A DNA stretch of 64,000 nucleotides from Chionoecetes opilio (GCA_016584305.1 JACEEZ010025355.1:276001-340000); one strand, 5' to 3'; shown: positions 35,100 through 46,794, numbered from the stretch's first letter. Numbers and translations: made by a program. Notes: generated by a model not told the origin, from the sequence alone.

Positions 35100-35844
35100 A
35101 GGGATTGCCAGCAGGTCATCACTATAAATTAACTCAGTATAAGTCAATCTCAAAGGATTACAATTACTCGTAAGAGAAGGACAGCGAGTAAAACCCCTCA
35201 TCATTTCAACAAATAAAATTTTATTCTCATGACAGATGATAGCTCCACAATACCTGCAGAATAAGTTTATATTTCTTAATAATAATACACATCAGAAGAT
35301 AGTGAAGTGCTTGACTCTGAGGCCTCCACATACACTAGAGATCCTGGAGGAGAACATCAGGCGATGGTGTTTGGAAGATGTGCGATAATGCACATTGAAG
35401 GTTCTCTAGAAATTTCTATTCTATTCAGATTTTTGTTTCCTCTGAACATCTGTTTATGAAAATATCCATGGAGAAAATGTTAATCCCTCATCTATTAGTT
35501 TTATCTCTTTTAATCATTACCAGATTTCTTCCTGTGTATTCTATATTTTCCATGGAGGCAGGTAGATCAATGAAATATTACATTTTCAAAAGGTCCTTTA
35601 AATTTCAAGGTGCCTTTCATATATTTTCTTTCTTTTTAGGCGCCCTAACATGCATAAAAGAGCAAGAACAGAATATAATTATTATTCTAAAATCTAAAAA
35701 GCTATACAAAAGAGAACTGAGTTACTTTTTAATTAAGATTCAAAGCCTGATGCATTTAGAGAATGGAAAAGGGGAAAAAAAGTATCCATCTGTTTGGCTA
35801 ATAGCCTGCTTTGTACAGAAGTGTTTAGCATGGAGTAAATTTCA
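35100..35844. other. Intron between exons H and I
   Basis: AT-rich with an open frame on the plus strand (35456-35848) that has no recognisable domain and ends over exon H's stop; I treat it as chance. The 3' UTR of exon H must lie here; an AATAAA is at 35224-35219. Confidence 0.4.
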
Positions 35845-36261
35845 CTAGGAGGTAAAGTGCATGCGAACATGACGCAACAAGTCTTCTTGGTCACGCGTGC
35901 GGTAAAAGCACTGGGCACATGTGAGTTCTTTTTCCCCGTCAGTGTGAGTCTTGAGGTGGCGCTTGATGTGGCTGCTCACGGTGGACTGGTAGGGGCAGTG
36001 GGGACACGTGTACGGCTTTTCTCCCGTGTGCTTGCGCAGGTGAATCTTTAGACTGCTGTTCCTGTTGCAGCGAAAGGGACAGTGAGGGCAGGAGAAGGGC
36101 TTTTCCCCCGTGTGAGTTCGTATGTGGTACTTTAAGTGGGAGGATTGGTAGGTGGTGTAGGCACAGAAGGGACAGCGTAATGTCTTGGTGCCGGGGTTGT
36201 GTGTCCTGGCCTCCCTCATTCTCTCTCTGCTGGCCAACTGAGCCTCGGCCAACAGCTTCAC
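35845..36261 (-). CDS. C2H2 zinc-finger alternative terminal exon (exon H, 4 fingers)
   Basis: The 138 residues begin with a charged, possibly helical spacer (AEAQLASRERMREA), then four fingers at about 30-50, 58-78, 86-106 and 115-135. The first three are TGEKP-linked; the last linker is longer (TDGEKELT), which suggests that finger 4 is more independent. The acceptor is ATCTTCTACAG|GTGAAG, phase 0, with the GTAAG motif 22 bp upstream of the exon. It sits 750 bp upstream, in transcript terms, of exon I. The fingers differ in helix residues from all the other exons, so this isoform should have its own DNA target. Nuclear transcription-factor tail, by family inference. Confidence 0.9.
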   Translation of the reverse strand: MKLLAEAQLASRERMREARTHNPGTKTLRCPFCAYTTYQSSHLKYHIRTHTGEKPFSCPHCPFRCNRNSSLKIHLRKHTGEKPYTCPHCPYQSTVSSHIKRHLKTHTDGEKELTCAQCFYRTRDQEDLLRHVRMHFTS

Positions 36262-36269
36262 CTGTAGAA

Positions 36270-37455
36270 GATTGCCGACTTACTGAATTGGAATACAGGC
36301 TTCATACCTCAGGCTCACACACACAATGCAAATGCTTAACAAAATCTGCCAATATAAATTCTATGTACATTAAGTTAGAAAAGACTCATTTACAAACCAG
36401 TTTTAATCCGTACACTATACTTATGTAGTGGTATGACGACTCCCCTCTGATCACCACGATTGTATTTACACTCTGACGTGGGAGATTCAAGAGTGCTCAG
36501 TAGGAAGGCAGATGCTCAACAAAGATCCATCAGAAAACTGTTCATTATGAAGTATTGCTCATGTATCTATTCCTAATTGCCTGGTGGATGCAGTAAAATC
36601 TTAACCACCATAAAGAGTAATACAAAGTTACTGCCTGACAGGGAAGGATGAGTGCCCACAGAGCCAGCAGTAAGCAGCATCCCCGTCGTGATGCAGCAGG
36701 GTTATAGTACTTCAATGCAGTGTGATGAGTTAACACAGCAGGGAGTAATGAGCTGTGCCTTCAATAACAGCATTGCTCCCAAGAGTTAGTGGTTGAATGA
36801 AAGGCTGTTCATATGTAATTTGTAGTATTTATATTTAAATTTTCCCATGAACATAGTCCTGGATGGTGCAAACACACACACACACACACACACACATACA
36901 CACACACACACCGTCCCTCAGTTTGGCAAGTAGGATTTAGTGTGGTATACCAAATGGATTTCACCATGATATGCTATTATGAATGTTTATATCAATACCG
37001 TTAAGATGCTTCAACACATAAAGATGCCACAGCGCACACCAAGGCATTGGTGAGAGCGTCAATCACCATCTTTGTTTTGGTTTGTGAGGTTCAGGTGTGA
37101 AGTTATCTGGTTATTTTTGCCTTTGGAAGAGATATTTTTACTTTGCTATTCAGGAATCTGATTTAGCCATGAGCTGAGCTGGCACAATAGTAATACAAGT
37201 TTATTACTAGAAAATTAGGAAAGAAATGAAATGTACGTGAGAAAAGGGAAAGTTGTATTAGAATCAAAGCGTTGAATTTTGTATGGTCAAATTAAATATC
37301 TGTCCAATGTTACAAAACAAAGAATAAAAAAGTTCACCTAGATAGGGAATCAATAAGTTCAGCAGTTCAAGGTATATTATAACAGAAGAGATGGAAACTT
37401 CTCTTAGTATGGATTAACAAAGAAAATGGCAGATGACAGTGTAAGGAACTAAGAA
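36270..37455. other. Unrecognised sequence with (CA)n
   Basis: Holds a CA microsatellite at about 36872-36912; nothing else recognised. Confidence 0.4.
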
Positions 37456-37525
37456 ATTACAGGAACTACCACGTGTAGGTCTCGCGGCCTCTTGTAGCTT
37501 CCTTATTTTCTTATGTTCTTATGGA
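37455..37525 (+). mobile_element. LINE 3' tail fragment, second LINE family
   Basis: AGGAACTACCACGTGTAGGT through TTATTTTCTTATGTTCTTATG, the same tail as 37730-37985. Confidence 0.65.
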
Positions 37526-37729
37526 AGTGAGTTGATCATTTGTAAAATATCTAAAAATTTCTTTTATAACCTTGGAGCAAAGACTTCTTGTGCAAATGCA
37601 GGTCTTGTGAAGGAGATTTTTAGGCCCCAAAGGTAGTTTACCAGATTTAGAAAAGTAAATGGATTGCACATAAGAATAGTGAAGCTGCTGGGGCATGAAA
37701 CGGGTCATTCCCATATACAAACACATATT

Positions 37730-37985
37730 TCAGTGCAAACTGGAAAAGCCCAGATTTAAAAAGTGAAATAGGGAAAAACTGGTTCACAAATAGGGTGGTA
37801 AATGATTGGAATGGAATCAGTCGTCAGGTAGTTATTGCGGAGTCAATAGGGAGCTGAAAAAGGAGGCTGAATAATTTCGTGGATGGGGATGAAAGGTGGA
37901 TGTAGGTAGTGTTAAGTAACAGGAACTACCTCGTGTAGGTCTCGCGGCCTCTTGTATCTTCCTTATTTTCTTATGTTCTTATGTA
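37730..37985 (+). mobile_element. LINE 3' end fragment, second LINE family
   Basis: Encodes WFTNRVVNDWNGISRQVV then KRRLNNFVDGDERWM, the C-terminal end typical of CR1-like RT proteins, then a tail ending CTTATGTTCTTATG shared with 37455-37525. Confidence 0.7.
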
Positions 37986-38077
37986 ATGAATGCATGCTGG
38001 AACGAATGAACGCCAATACAAATAAGGCTGAGGCATAACCAGTTATGTTAGTTTCTGCATACCCCTCATTACCCCAC

Positions 38078-38332
38078 TGTAAACACTGCATTACCCCCAC
38101 TGTAAACACTGCATTACCCCCACTGTAAACACTGCATTACCCCCACTGTAAACACTGCATTACCCCACTGTAAACACTGCATTACCCCCACTGTAAACAC
38201 TGCATTACCCCCACTGTAAACACTGCATTACCCCCACTGTAAACACTGCATTACCCCCACTGTAAACACTGCATTACCCCACTGTAAACACTGCATTACC
38301 CCCACTGTAAACACTGCATTACCCCAATTGTA
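38078..38332 (+). repeat. Minisatellite, unit 22-23 bp
   Basis: About eleven copies of GCATTACCCCCACTGTAAACACT; some units have four Cs and some five. Confidence 0.92.
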
Positions 38333-38339
38333 AACTCAC

Positions 38340-40075
38340 CAAAACCCAAAGTCACTATCCCACAGGGCTTGGTAGGGGTAGAATAGACTCCATGGTACTG
38401 AACATCTATCCAGTTTCATTATTTTCCCTTTTTATATCAACAGATTTCTTGAAAGATAATGAAAATTAGTACAGTAATATATAAACAAATTCAATAAACA
38501 TTGGTTATGCTTATGCAAACATGATAGCTTTCTTGTGTTCATTTGTTACTTGAAATACTCTAAGTCTGACGTTACTTTTGTCTGTACTGAATGCTGTACG
38601 GCTGGTGAAGATTTTTGTACAGTACAGCTCTACCTCAATAATACTCAACAGCATATTTTCACAACCTTTAATGGTGTATAGTTTAATGCTTTTTGCTATC
38701 CGTATCATCATTGGCTCGACTCACACTTCTCAGCCATGCTTGCTAGGGTGATGAAATATAAGTCAAAACCACGAATAACACTGACGCTGCCCTGTGTTGA
38801 CAGGCTGGTGCTGGGCGGCGGTGGTGCCTATTCCTCGGCAGTACCATAATTGAACTACTGAAACGGACTGTTGGATTCAAAAAAAGGTTTGCTCAAATCT
38901 TTAGTTTGTAATTTGAAAGTTTGTAAGTATGGGAGTACCTGTAGGAAGCTGATCTGAGGCGGAGGAACAAGACTGTCATCCATCGCCCACTCCTCTCAGA
39001 TTTCCATTCAAACTAATGTTTCACTGCTGACATCTCCCTCCACCACCATTGAAGCAAATACGTATGTCAAAATCAACAATTCTTGTCTACTGAGTTTTTA
39101 AAATTTTTGCTCATTTCTTAGCTAAACAATTTTCCTTGGTCTTCTCATTATTTAAGCCATCGGGGCTCAGACAGTCTTCTGCTGTGCCAGTAAGTCTCTT
39201 CACTACCCTCTAGGAACATTTGAGGTCATTGTTGCTCACAAAAACACCTGTTGTGCAACACATGAAAGAAAAAAATGAAATGAATGTCTAGTGTCATTTA
39301 GTAGAGTGAAGGGAGTGTGGAGAGGACAGAGTGCTGACCAATGGAACAGCTGAGAGATGCTTTGTGGCAGCTGTGTGGCCTGTGCTGGTTTACAAGTCTT
39401 GCTTTTGATACAGTGCTACCAAAGTAACACTTCTCGGAGAGATTTTCTATATTTTAATGGTTAGGATGCTCAGATGGTTTCTGTGACTCCAATAAGCCTC
39501 TCAACTTCCCCGAGATAATTTCAGGTCATTATTATATTATGTGAGAACTACATGAAACGTGAGGAAAGGAAAATTAAATTAATACAATGGCCGAATTCAT
39601 TGAGTCCAGGGATGGGAATGACTGGAGATTGGAGTGCTGGCCACCAAGACAACAGACTGATGAGTTGTGCCAGTTGTGTATCAGTAGATTCAGATTTGTT
39701 GGGTACGAGTGTTAGTTTATCATAAGCCAACAAAAGTAGTTTCTTCTAGAAGGATTAGGAAAGATCTAGAAATATTTCAAAGTTGAGGCTGAGCACAAGG
39801 AGTGCCACACAGCAGCACTGCTGGGCACTGCACCATCAACAGCACGGTGGACCAAAGTCAGACTTTGGTGAAACTTGTCGCATATTTTCAGTTAAAATAA
39901 TGTTTGTGTGCATACATTATAAAATCCAAAGTGAAGTTTTTGGTATAAAAAGTCACAACATAATAACTAATGGGAACTTGGTGCCTTTAATAGATTCTTG
40001 GTTGCCAAAAGCTGGAGGGCCGGACACTTGGCTGCTAACCTCAAATTCACCACCAGAATTAGTCTAAATGGAGGG
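38340..40075. other. Unrecognised sequence
   Basis: No gene. Two diverged blocks (about 39170-39400 and 39470-39720) share the TTTGAGGTCATT-type segment and may be an old duplication. Confidence 0.35.
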
Positions 40076-40079
40076 CTTA

Positions 40080-40190
<111 letters not shown>

Positions 40191-40786
40191 TGAAAAGGAA
40201 TAATTCTAATAGTATTCATACATTTAAAATTGATTTGTACATGACATGACTGCTCAGAATGACGGGTTCTGCCGCAGGGGCATTGCACTGATGTAGTTGG
40301 CCATTATCCACATCAATTGCATTAATTTCTTGTTAACTTATGGATGGTTGAGAAGGTTAGAGTGGAATGATAGGGAAAAGATGTTAAATCAAAAGAACAA
40401 GTAAAAATCTAGCCACAAAATTATCTAATTCATCCACGATACAATACGTAATGGTCAAAATCAAACACTTTTGAATGAGTGCGTGGGCAGTGCTGTCATC
40501 AGGATGTTAACCAAGATGAATCAAAGTCTGGCAAATACTACTTCCAGAAAGTGACACTTATCACTTAAGAAATATTTATTAACTAAATATTAATTGTCCA
40601 TATGGTCCTACATCTGGTTATATTTAATTTGACTCAGGTCCTGAAGAACACATTCAACAGACAGGAACACACATGAAACTCTACATAAAGAACACAAAAT
40701 ATAAGATATCAGGAGTGTTTGCATGGTGACTGACTGATAGCAATCCCTTCAGACTATCCCAGGTCAGAGTAAGGCAGGAGAGGCTT

Positions 40787-40999
40787 TCATATCATCTGAA
40801 TGAGGTCGGTGAGAGCAGTGATAGCAGCATAGGGCTTCTCGCCTGTATGGGCTGAGACGTGCCTTTTGTAATTCGTGATACAATGGGTGGTGAAGGGGCA
40901 GTAGGAACACTTGTAAATCTTGCGAGGTGTGAGGTGGCTCTTCATTAGTCCCAGGGCCGCTGCACTGCCTCCCCTCGGACCAGTGTGGCCCAGCAACAT
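40787..40999 (-). pseudogene. Decayed zinc-finger terminal exon (exon G, one intact finger)
   Basis: The open frame gives 70 residues with one intact finger (about 31-51, FTTHCITNYKRHVSAH) and a TGEKPYA linker, after which the frame runs into non-finger sequence. One frame over, cysteines and basic residues resembling a second finger (CYHCSHRPHS...) are visible but end at a stop before the paired histidines. So a one-base shift plus loss of the finger's end has broken it relative to its neighbour exon F. The acceptor CATACCCTACAG|ATGTTG and its phase are still sound, and a candidate AATAAA is at 40580-40575, so it could still be spliced in to make a one-finger isoform. A sequencing or assembly error is possible for the frameshift but not for the missing histidines. 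Confidence 0.72.
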
Positions 41000-41679
41000 C
41001 TGTAGGGTATGGCTCTCTTACTCAAACTGACACAGCTTTTTAGTGCAAGTTAGCTCTTAAGACTACCTTGACATGATAGTTATTAATCCAATAATAAGTT
41101 TATTTAGTTTTTCGGTTAATGGCGGACTAGATTACTCCCGTTTTGTGCTGCACCTGTTGCATTAGTATGACACCCTTGTTAGTGCTCACAGTGAAACGCA
41201 AGTGTTACATTGTCAGTATAGGTTAGGGGTCACTTACTGCCCAATAGCCATTCAACCCATTGTGTGTACTTCTTTGTCATGAACTCACTCACTCACTAAG
41301 TTAAGTTTGCCACGATAAGCAAAGGAGTCTTAATAAGTAATCAAAATGTAATTACAGTTTATTTTAGTAAAGTCACTCATTAAAGTAACCCACATAGTAA
41401 ATTTTCTTATATACACATATTTACAAAAACTGAACCTTTCATGCACAACCTGACATCACAGGCCATATTTTTTATTTTTTTTATTTTTTATTTTTTATCT
41501 TTCTTGTAATTTATCTTGTTATTTCCTTAGCTGTTATAATCCCTTGCTGTTATAATCCCTTGGTGTCCTCTGCACTTCAGCAACCATCAAATACAAGTGT
41601 AAGAAGTACTTTTCCATTGATGATTTGTACACATACATCAATAAGGCTTAACCTAATAATCCTGAAGTGCTGCCAGTCT

Positions 41680-42012
41680 TTATTCCATACTTGGAGGGAT
41701 CGGATAATGAAAGTCATGTTCCGTCAACATGTGGCTTTCTAATACACTCCTGCGCTGGGTTGCGTAGGAGCACCTGTCACACGCAAAGTCTCCGCGGTGG
41801 GTGTTCATGTGACGCTTGAGGTGGTTGTTGGAGTTGGAGCGATAGGTGCAATGGGGACACGCAAACGGCTTCTCCCCTGTGTGAGTGTACACGTGTCTCT
41901 TATAGTTAGTGATAAAATGGCTGGTGTAGGGGCAGTAGGGACACTGGTGCACCTTCCGGTTGCCCTGATACTTGCTTAGTCTTGTGCCGCCGCCGCTGCT
42001 GCACTTCACCAT
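41680..42012 (-). CDS. C2H2 zinc-finger alternative terminal exon (exon F, 3 fingers)
   Basis: The 110 residues hold fingers at about 24-44, 52-72 and 78-99. The first two are joined by TGEKPF, the second and third by a short RGDFA linker. The acceptor is CATCCCCAACAG|ATGGTG, phase 0. The exon happens to begin with ATG, but since the sister exons start with GTG, CTG, GAA or GTA in the same phase this is best read as an internal codon. The stop TAA overlaps an AATAAA (41684-41679), and a second AATAAA lies about 320 bp downstream. Finger 1 (YTSHFITNYKRHVYTH) is nearly that of exon G 700 bp away, so F and G are a recent tandem pair, F intact and G decayed. Confidence 0.88.
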   Translation of the reverse strand: MVKCSSGGGTRLSKYQGNRKVHQCPYCPYTSHFITNYKRHVYTHTGEKPFACPHCTYRSNSNNHLKRHMNTHRGDFACDRCSYATQRRSVLESHMLTEHDFHYPIPPSME

Positions 42013-42236
42013 CTGTTGGGGATGTTAAGCTTACTCAGAGGTAAAGTTTCACCCTAACCACACTAAGCCGAGACAGTTCAATAGCCCACTCATTCCTGAG
42101 GGAAGGAGGATCAATTTTCGTGTATCTTGGTAGGTTTACAGGAATCCTGTGTTAAAAAATCACTTTTGTGTTGGCTTGTGTTGGCTAAATCAGAATACAA
42201 GAATTCTTTTTTATATGATTATTTACATTATTTTTA

Positions 42237-45125
42237 TAGACTAGGAATATTATGTGAAAAGGGACCCAGAAATCACATGAGGGGTAACGGTTTGTTACAA
42301 GCTATCACCCATACTAGGATTGAACCATGACACCTTCTGAGCAATATTAGCCTGGATGACACTTGATATTTTGATTTGGGACCTCACAGTGGGTTATTTT
42401 GTGAAAGAGGTTAATCGTGAAATATCTGATTTTCTCGAAAATACAAAAATGTCAATAAAATGACCAATACTGCAGTTACAAACTTATTTTTGGCATCAAA
42501 ATTAGCAGAATAACAAACCATATTGTAAAAATATTGCTTTATGCTATAGCATTGGGAAATGTTAAAAAGAATGGCAAAAACTACTGTAATGGATTCCTAA
42601 TCCTTTGAATCCTTTATAAACGATAGACGTATCGACTAGATCTGTTGTTTCTTGTCACTTCAATGTTTGGCATGGCAATCGATGACACCCAGTATGCACC
42701 ATCTGCGTACAAGGATGTCGGTCCAGCAAGAATAAAGAGGGACAGAGAAGATGTTCAAAAGCTACAAGAAAAGTTATCACGATTCACAATATTTGACAGT
42801 GAGAGCAATGCAGGCGACGAGTTGACCTGTCTGATGACAATGGATCTTGCCCCTGAAAACACCAAGAATGCTTTACTGACCGCTGAAACCCATGGAGAAT
42901 CAAAGATCAAAGAATTTGTGGAATCACGGATTTGCAAACAAGACGTCGGCTTTCATGTAAAATTGAAACAGTCACAGAGTCCTACACTGACGACAATGTA
43001 CACACCAGAAACGAGGAAGGATGCTAGTCAAAAGGGTCAAACCATCAAAGCAGACAGGCTTCTGTTCCAGCGGCTTCTTGTGGCACAGGACTCCGGACGT
43101 GATATAGACCTTAAAAGTCTTCTGAGTCATGAACTAACACCGGTACCACTGTCATTGGCAGACACGGCAGGACGCCTACGTCCTACGAATAAAGCGGCGC
43201 TCAGGAAGATCTTGGAGGATGGAGTAACTGTTGAGGTCCTGCCAAAGTCTTCGCTTAAGACATGTTTTATCATAGATGGTCAGGCATTGGTACAAGCCAT
43301 TGGAAAACCAACGGGGGCAAAGTCATTTGGAGATCTGGCTGATGTCTTCAATGCATCAGTGTTCTGTCATTTCAATGAGCACTGCTCAAGAGTCGATGTG
43401 GTTTTCGATCGATATCGTATCACATCAATCAAGTCTGGGACCCGGGAAAGGAGAGAGGGGCGAGTACGTTCTATCCGGCGCAAGATCGACAGCAGAGAGA
43501 TTCCACTCCCTGCCAACTGGAAGCAGTTCATGGACTTACCAGAAAACAAAGCAAATCTTACCAAGTTTCTCAGCGATCAAATGATGTTGGAGGCAAAAAA
43601 GAGCCGACCCACTTGTGAGTTGGTCACTGCAGGTGGGTTTGAGGAAGAAACCAAAGTAGCATCGTCACAGGGGTCTGATGTTGAACAGCTGCAATCATCT
43701 CACGAGGAGGCCGATACACGTATAATATTGCATGCCAAGGCGGCCCATATGGATGGATACGAATGGATCATAGTCTTGTGCAGGGACACCAACGTATTGG
43801 TACTGCTCACACACTTCGCGGGACAATTAAGTGGAGAGCTCTGGATGAACGGCGTTATGTGGCTGTGCACGACATACAGTTGACACCGACCATGCAGCGT
43901 AACATCCTGGTGTACCATGCGGTTATAGGATGTGACACAGTCAGTCAACCAAGTGGACACGGGAAAAAGACGACATGGAATGTATTCCAGCAACACGGAG
44001 CATTGCTTGATGACCTCGGACGTGGCACGCTGTCAGAATCCACCATACGGAGTGTGGAAGAGTTCTTCTGCCACATTTACTCACCAGCTTCGGATGAAAC
44101 TAACATCAACGATGTGCGATACCGCATATTTCAAAAGGGCACCAAAGACCAAGAAAAGCTTCCGCCAAGTCGAAAATGTCTTAAACAACACATCAAACGC
44201 GCACACCACCAGGCTCAGGTGTGGTTCCAGGCAGATGTACCAATCCCTGAAATTGAGTCGCCCATTGGAAGTGGATGGTACGAGGATGCTACGAGGAGAC
44301 TACACCCACACGTCAGTGTGGACGATCCTCTGCCAAACGAGTTCACAGACATAGTCTGCTGCAAGTGCAAAAATTGTGCAACTTCCAGATGCTCTTGTAG
44401 GGCCAAGAACTTGAAGTGCATAGCTGCATGTACCTGTAATAACGGAGAGTGTCACAACCCATACAGTGTGGCAATTGAAACGGACTCTGAGTGACTTAAA
44501 CACGATTCTTTAATTTCATTTCATGTACATGTAAACTTGCATATATGCAATGATGCGCCTTTTTCGTTCATCGTTCACTGTTGCGTTACTTAAATTTTCA
44601 CTAGATGTACGTTATGTTTGTGATAAGTAATTAAATCTACTCATTATTATAGCATAAACCAATATTTTTACAATATGGCTTGTTATTCTGCTCAGTTTGA
44701 CACCAAATATAAGTTTGTACCTGCATTATTGGTCATTCTATTGACATTTTTGTATTTTCGAGAAAATCTGATATTTCGCGATTGGCCCCTTTTCATATAA
44801 TATTCCTAGTCTATACTCATCATTATAGCATAAAGCAATATTTTTACAATATGGCTTGTTATTCTGCTCATTTTGATGCCAAAAATAAGTTTGTAACTGC
44901 AGTATTGGTAATTTTATTGACATTTTTGTATTTTCGAGAAAATCAGATATTTCGCGATTAACCTCTTTCACAAAATAACCCACTGTGAGGTCCCAAATCA
45001 AAATATCAAGTGTCATCCAGGCTAATATTGCTCAGGAGGTGTCATGGTTCAATCCTAGCATGGGTGATAGCTTGTAACAAACCGTTACCCCTCATGTAAA
45101 ATTTTGAGATTATATTCCTAGTCTA
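42237..45125 (+). mobile_element. Long-TIR transposon with a FEN1-like/CXC protein
   Basis: Terminal inverted repeats of about 310 bp (42237-42548 and 44825-45125), ends TAGACTAGGAATAT, flanked by TTA on both sides (42234-42236, 45126-45128). Next to the right repeat a second, partial copy of the repeat interior sits at about 44640-44820. It carries one protein gene, in the plus direction, opposite to the zinc-finger exons. I cannot name the superfamily with certainty. Confidence 0.85.
42663..44494 (+). pseudogene. Transposon protein with FEN1/XPG-like acidic motifs and CXC domain, frameshifted
   Basis: Two frames, about 42663-43850 and about 43835-44494, together cover a protein of a family found in many copies in fish, cnidarian and arthropod genomes. 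In order: IKADRLLFQRLLVAQDSGRD, HELTPVPLSLAD, CFIIDGQALVQAIGKP (near 43262), RVDVVFDRYR, HEEADTRIILHA (near 43700), RDTNVLVLL, VIGCDTVSQPSGHGKKTTW (second frame), and a C-terminal Cys cluster CCKCKNC...CSCRAKNLKC...CTCNNGEC, a tesmin/TSO1-like CXC domain that binds DNA in other proteins. The spacing IIDG, VFDR, EEAD, DTN, GCDT with GxGKK resembles the metal-binding acids and helix-hairpin of FEN1/XPG nucleases (my inference). A small deletion with frameshift near 43850 and DTN in place of DTD suggest a dead copy. The first ATG may not be the true start. Confidence 0.72.
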
Positions 45126-45129
45126 TTAT

Positions 45130-46317
45130 AAGATAGTAGGTTTGTGCGCCCTCTCTTGTAATACAATCTTATTTGCGTGCCTTGAGCCTTCCAGTGTAAG
45201 GTGTGGCCGGGCATCACAAGGCCCAGTCAGGCGTCTCTCATGATCCAGCACTACTTGTCCATACTTTTGCATTCCAGTGTTGCCAGGTTGATAGGTTTTT
45301 GCTAAACTGGCCAGAATGTATTTGATTTTAATTTCATTCACAACGAGTAATCATAAGTGAGTAACATTGTTATGATTTCAGAGTTCAAATTACCACACAT
45401 TCACTCAAGTGTGAAAACAATAACTTCTATAAGGGAAGACTCTAATTTTCCCAGTGCATGGAGTAAGCATTTTTTTTTTTTTTTAAGACTACTGTATACC
45501 AATATTACGTGATTTCTATGCTCTGTATCGCTGCAAGATGAAAACTACTTCAAAACGGATGGTGGCCAGATTCAAATCAGGCACACGTAGGGAAATTTTC
45601 AGCTTTATATAAGTGTACTTTCTGGGCTTTTTGCTAGCACTCCGTGAGCCAGTCCAAGGATATGTCAGCAACCTGCTAAGCCAACCAACATCCATCTTAA
45701 CCTGATGATCAACATGTGTGCATTAATCTTATGTAATTGATCAAGTCCTAAAATGTTTATTTATTGAAAACATGCAATATCATAATTTACTACGAGGCTG
45801 TTCTAAAAATTATCCTAGTCATATAGTGAAGACTTCGTGTCTATGAATAACACGCATGCACACTTATTTTGATCATGGTAATTTATCCTTTGTGTGCATG
45901 TACTTGAGTTTATATGACACATTAATTTGTTCATCACTGTAAAGCTAGCTAATGATAGAAGTTTCAAGATGTAAAACTCAAGGATTCTAAAATATTGATG
46001 ATTACAATGAGTAACAATTTAATTCTGCTTGCTTAAATTTACTTACTTAAATTTGCTTTACTTAAATTTACAAGTAGTGATGCAGTTTTGTTGCAACTCC
46101 TTATTTTTTTAATTTCAAATGTATCCGTAACTTTGAGGTCAGTTAAAGGTTATTTAGGAAGGAGTTAAATATGAACCCTTTTATTATTGTTATGTTTACA
46201 TTATACACATGGTATGTTGTTTTCACAATGTGCAAAACATAATTGGAGTACAACTGCGAAGTCACTCAAACCTAACACGTACATATTTCTCCAGAATCTA
46301 AAACAATGTGCAATCCC
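45130..46317. other. Unrecognised AT-rich sequence
   Basis: No gene or repeat recognised; the low end of exon E's 3' UTR lies here. Confidence 0.35.
46180..46185 (-). promoter_or_regulatory. Candidate polyadenylation signal for exon E
   Basis: AATAAA on the minus strand about 130 bp after the exon E stop, in AT-rich sequence. Supports exon E being a 3'-terminal exon, though by chance such hexamers are frequent. Confidence 0.4.
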
Positions 46318-46641
46318 TCACCTAATTCCATGGGCACTGGACATGTGTATTTTCAATCCCTGCCGTGTGCCTGCAAAGGAACACATAAAACACTTGATTT
46401 CCCGCATGTGCGTCTGTACGTGTCTCTCCAGCCTCTGTTTGGTAATGGCGCTATAAGAACACTGCTGGCACGAGTATGGCTTTTCTCCAGTGTGTCTCCT
46501 CATGTGATTCGTCAAGTTAGTGGTAAAGTGAGTTGTGTAGTCACAGTATGTGCATTTGTGGCTCTTGAGGGCGGTGCCTCCCCTCCCTGTTGCCATGCCT
46601 CCCCCTCTGTGCCTGCTCGGCTCGGCACTCTCCACCAAGAC
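46318..46641 (-). CDS. C2H2 zinc-finger alternative terminal exon (exon E, 3 fingers, atypical third)
   Basis: The exon encodes 107 residues. Fingers 1 and 2 (about 30-50 and 58-78) are canonical and TGEKPY-linked. The third (about 84-104) is unusual: it is reached through a short MREIK linker instead of TGEKP and its spacing is C-x2-C-x11-H-x4-H, one residue short before the first His. The acceptor is TACTCAACAG|GTCTTGG, phase 0; the first in-frame start-like codon is a TTG inside the exon, so it cannot be a gene start. A candidate AATAAA is at 46185-46180, about 130 bp past the stop. DNA-binding terminal exon; the third finger may fold poorly or serve another contact. Confidence 0.87.
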   Translation of the reverse strand, partial: VLVESAEPSRHRGGGMATGRGGTALKSHKCTYCDYTTHFTTNLTNHMRRHTGEKPYSCQQCSYSAITKQRLERHVQTHMREIKCFMCSFAGTRQGLKIHMSSAHGIR

Positions 46642-46794
46642 CTGTTGAGTATGGCCAACTTATACATCTGCAGCACACTGGTACATTCACAACGGGCACA
46701 ACCAATGCTAACAAGTACATAGCTGTGCAATACTCTATAGCATGCTTCCTGTTATTTGTTAGGCATTATCAAAATACCAAATCCGTAAAATGTA

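Noticed and set aside
35456..35848. 130-residue plus-strand frame with a hydrophobic start
   Set aside because: AT-rich, no domain, antisense to the end region of exon H; typical chance frame.
38078..38332. CRISPR-like regular repeat
   Set aside because: Units are contiguous with no unique spacers, and the DNA is eukaryotic; a minisatellite.
40787..42012. ATG at the first codon of exons F and G as real starts
   Set aside because: Both ATGs fall exactly at the acceptor in the same phase as the exons without ATG, so chance is likelier.
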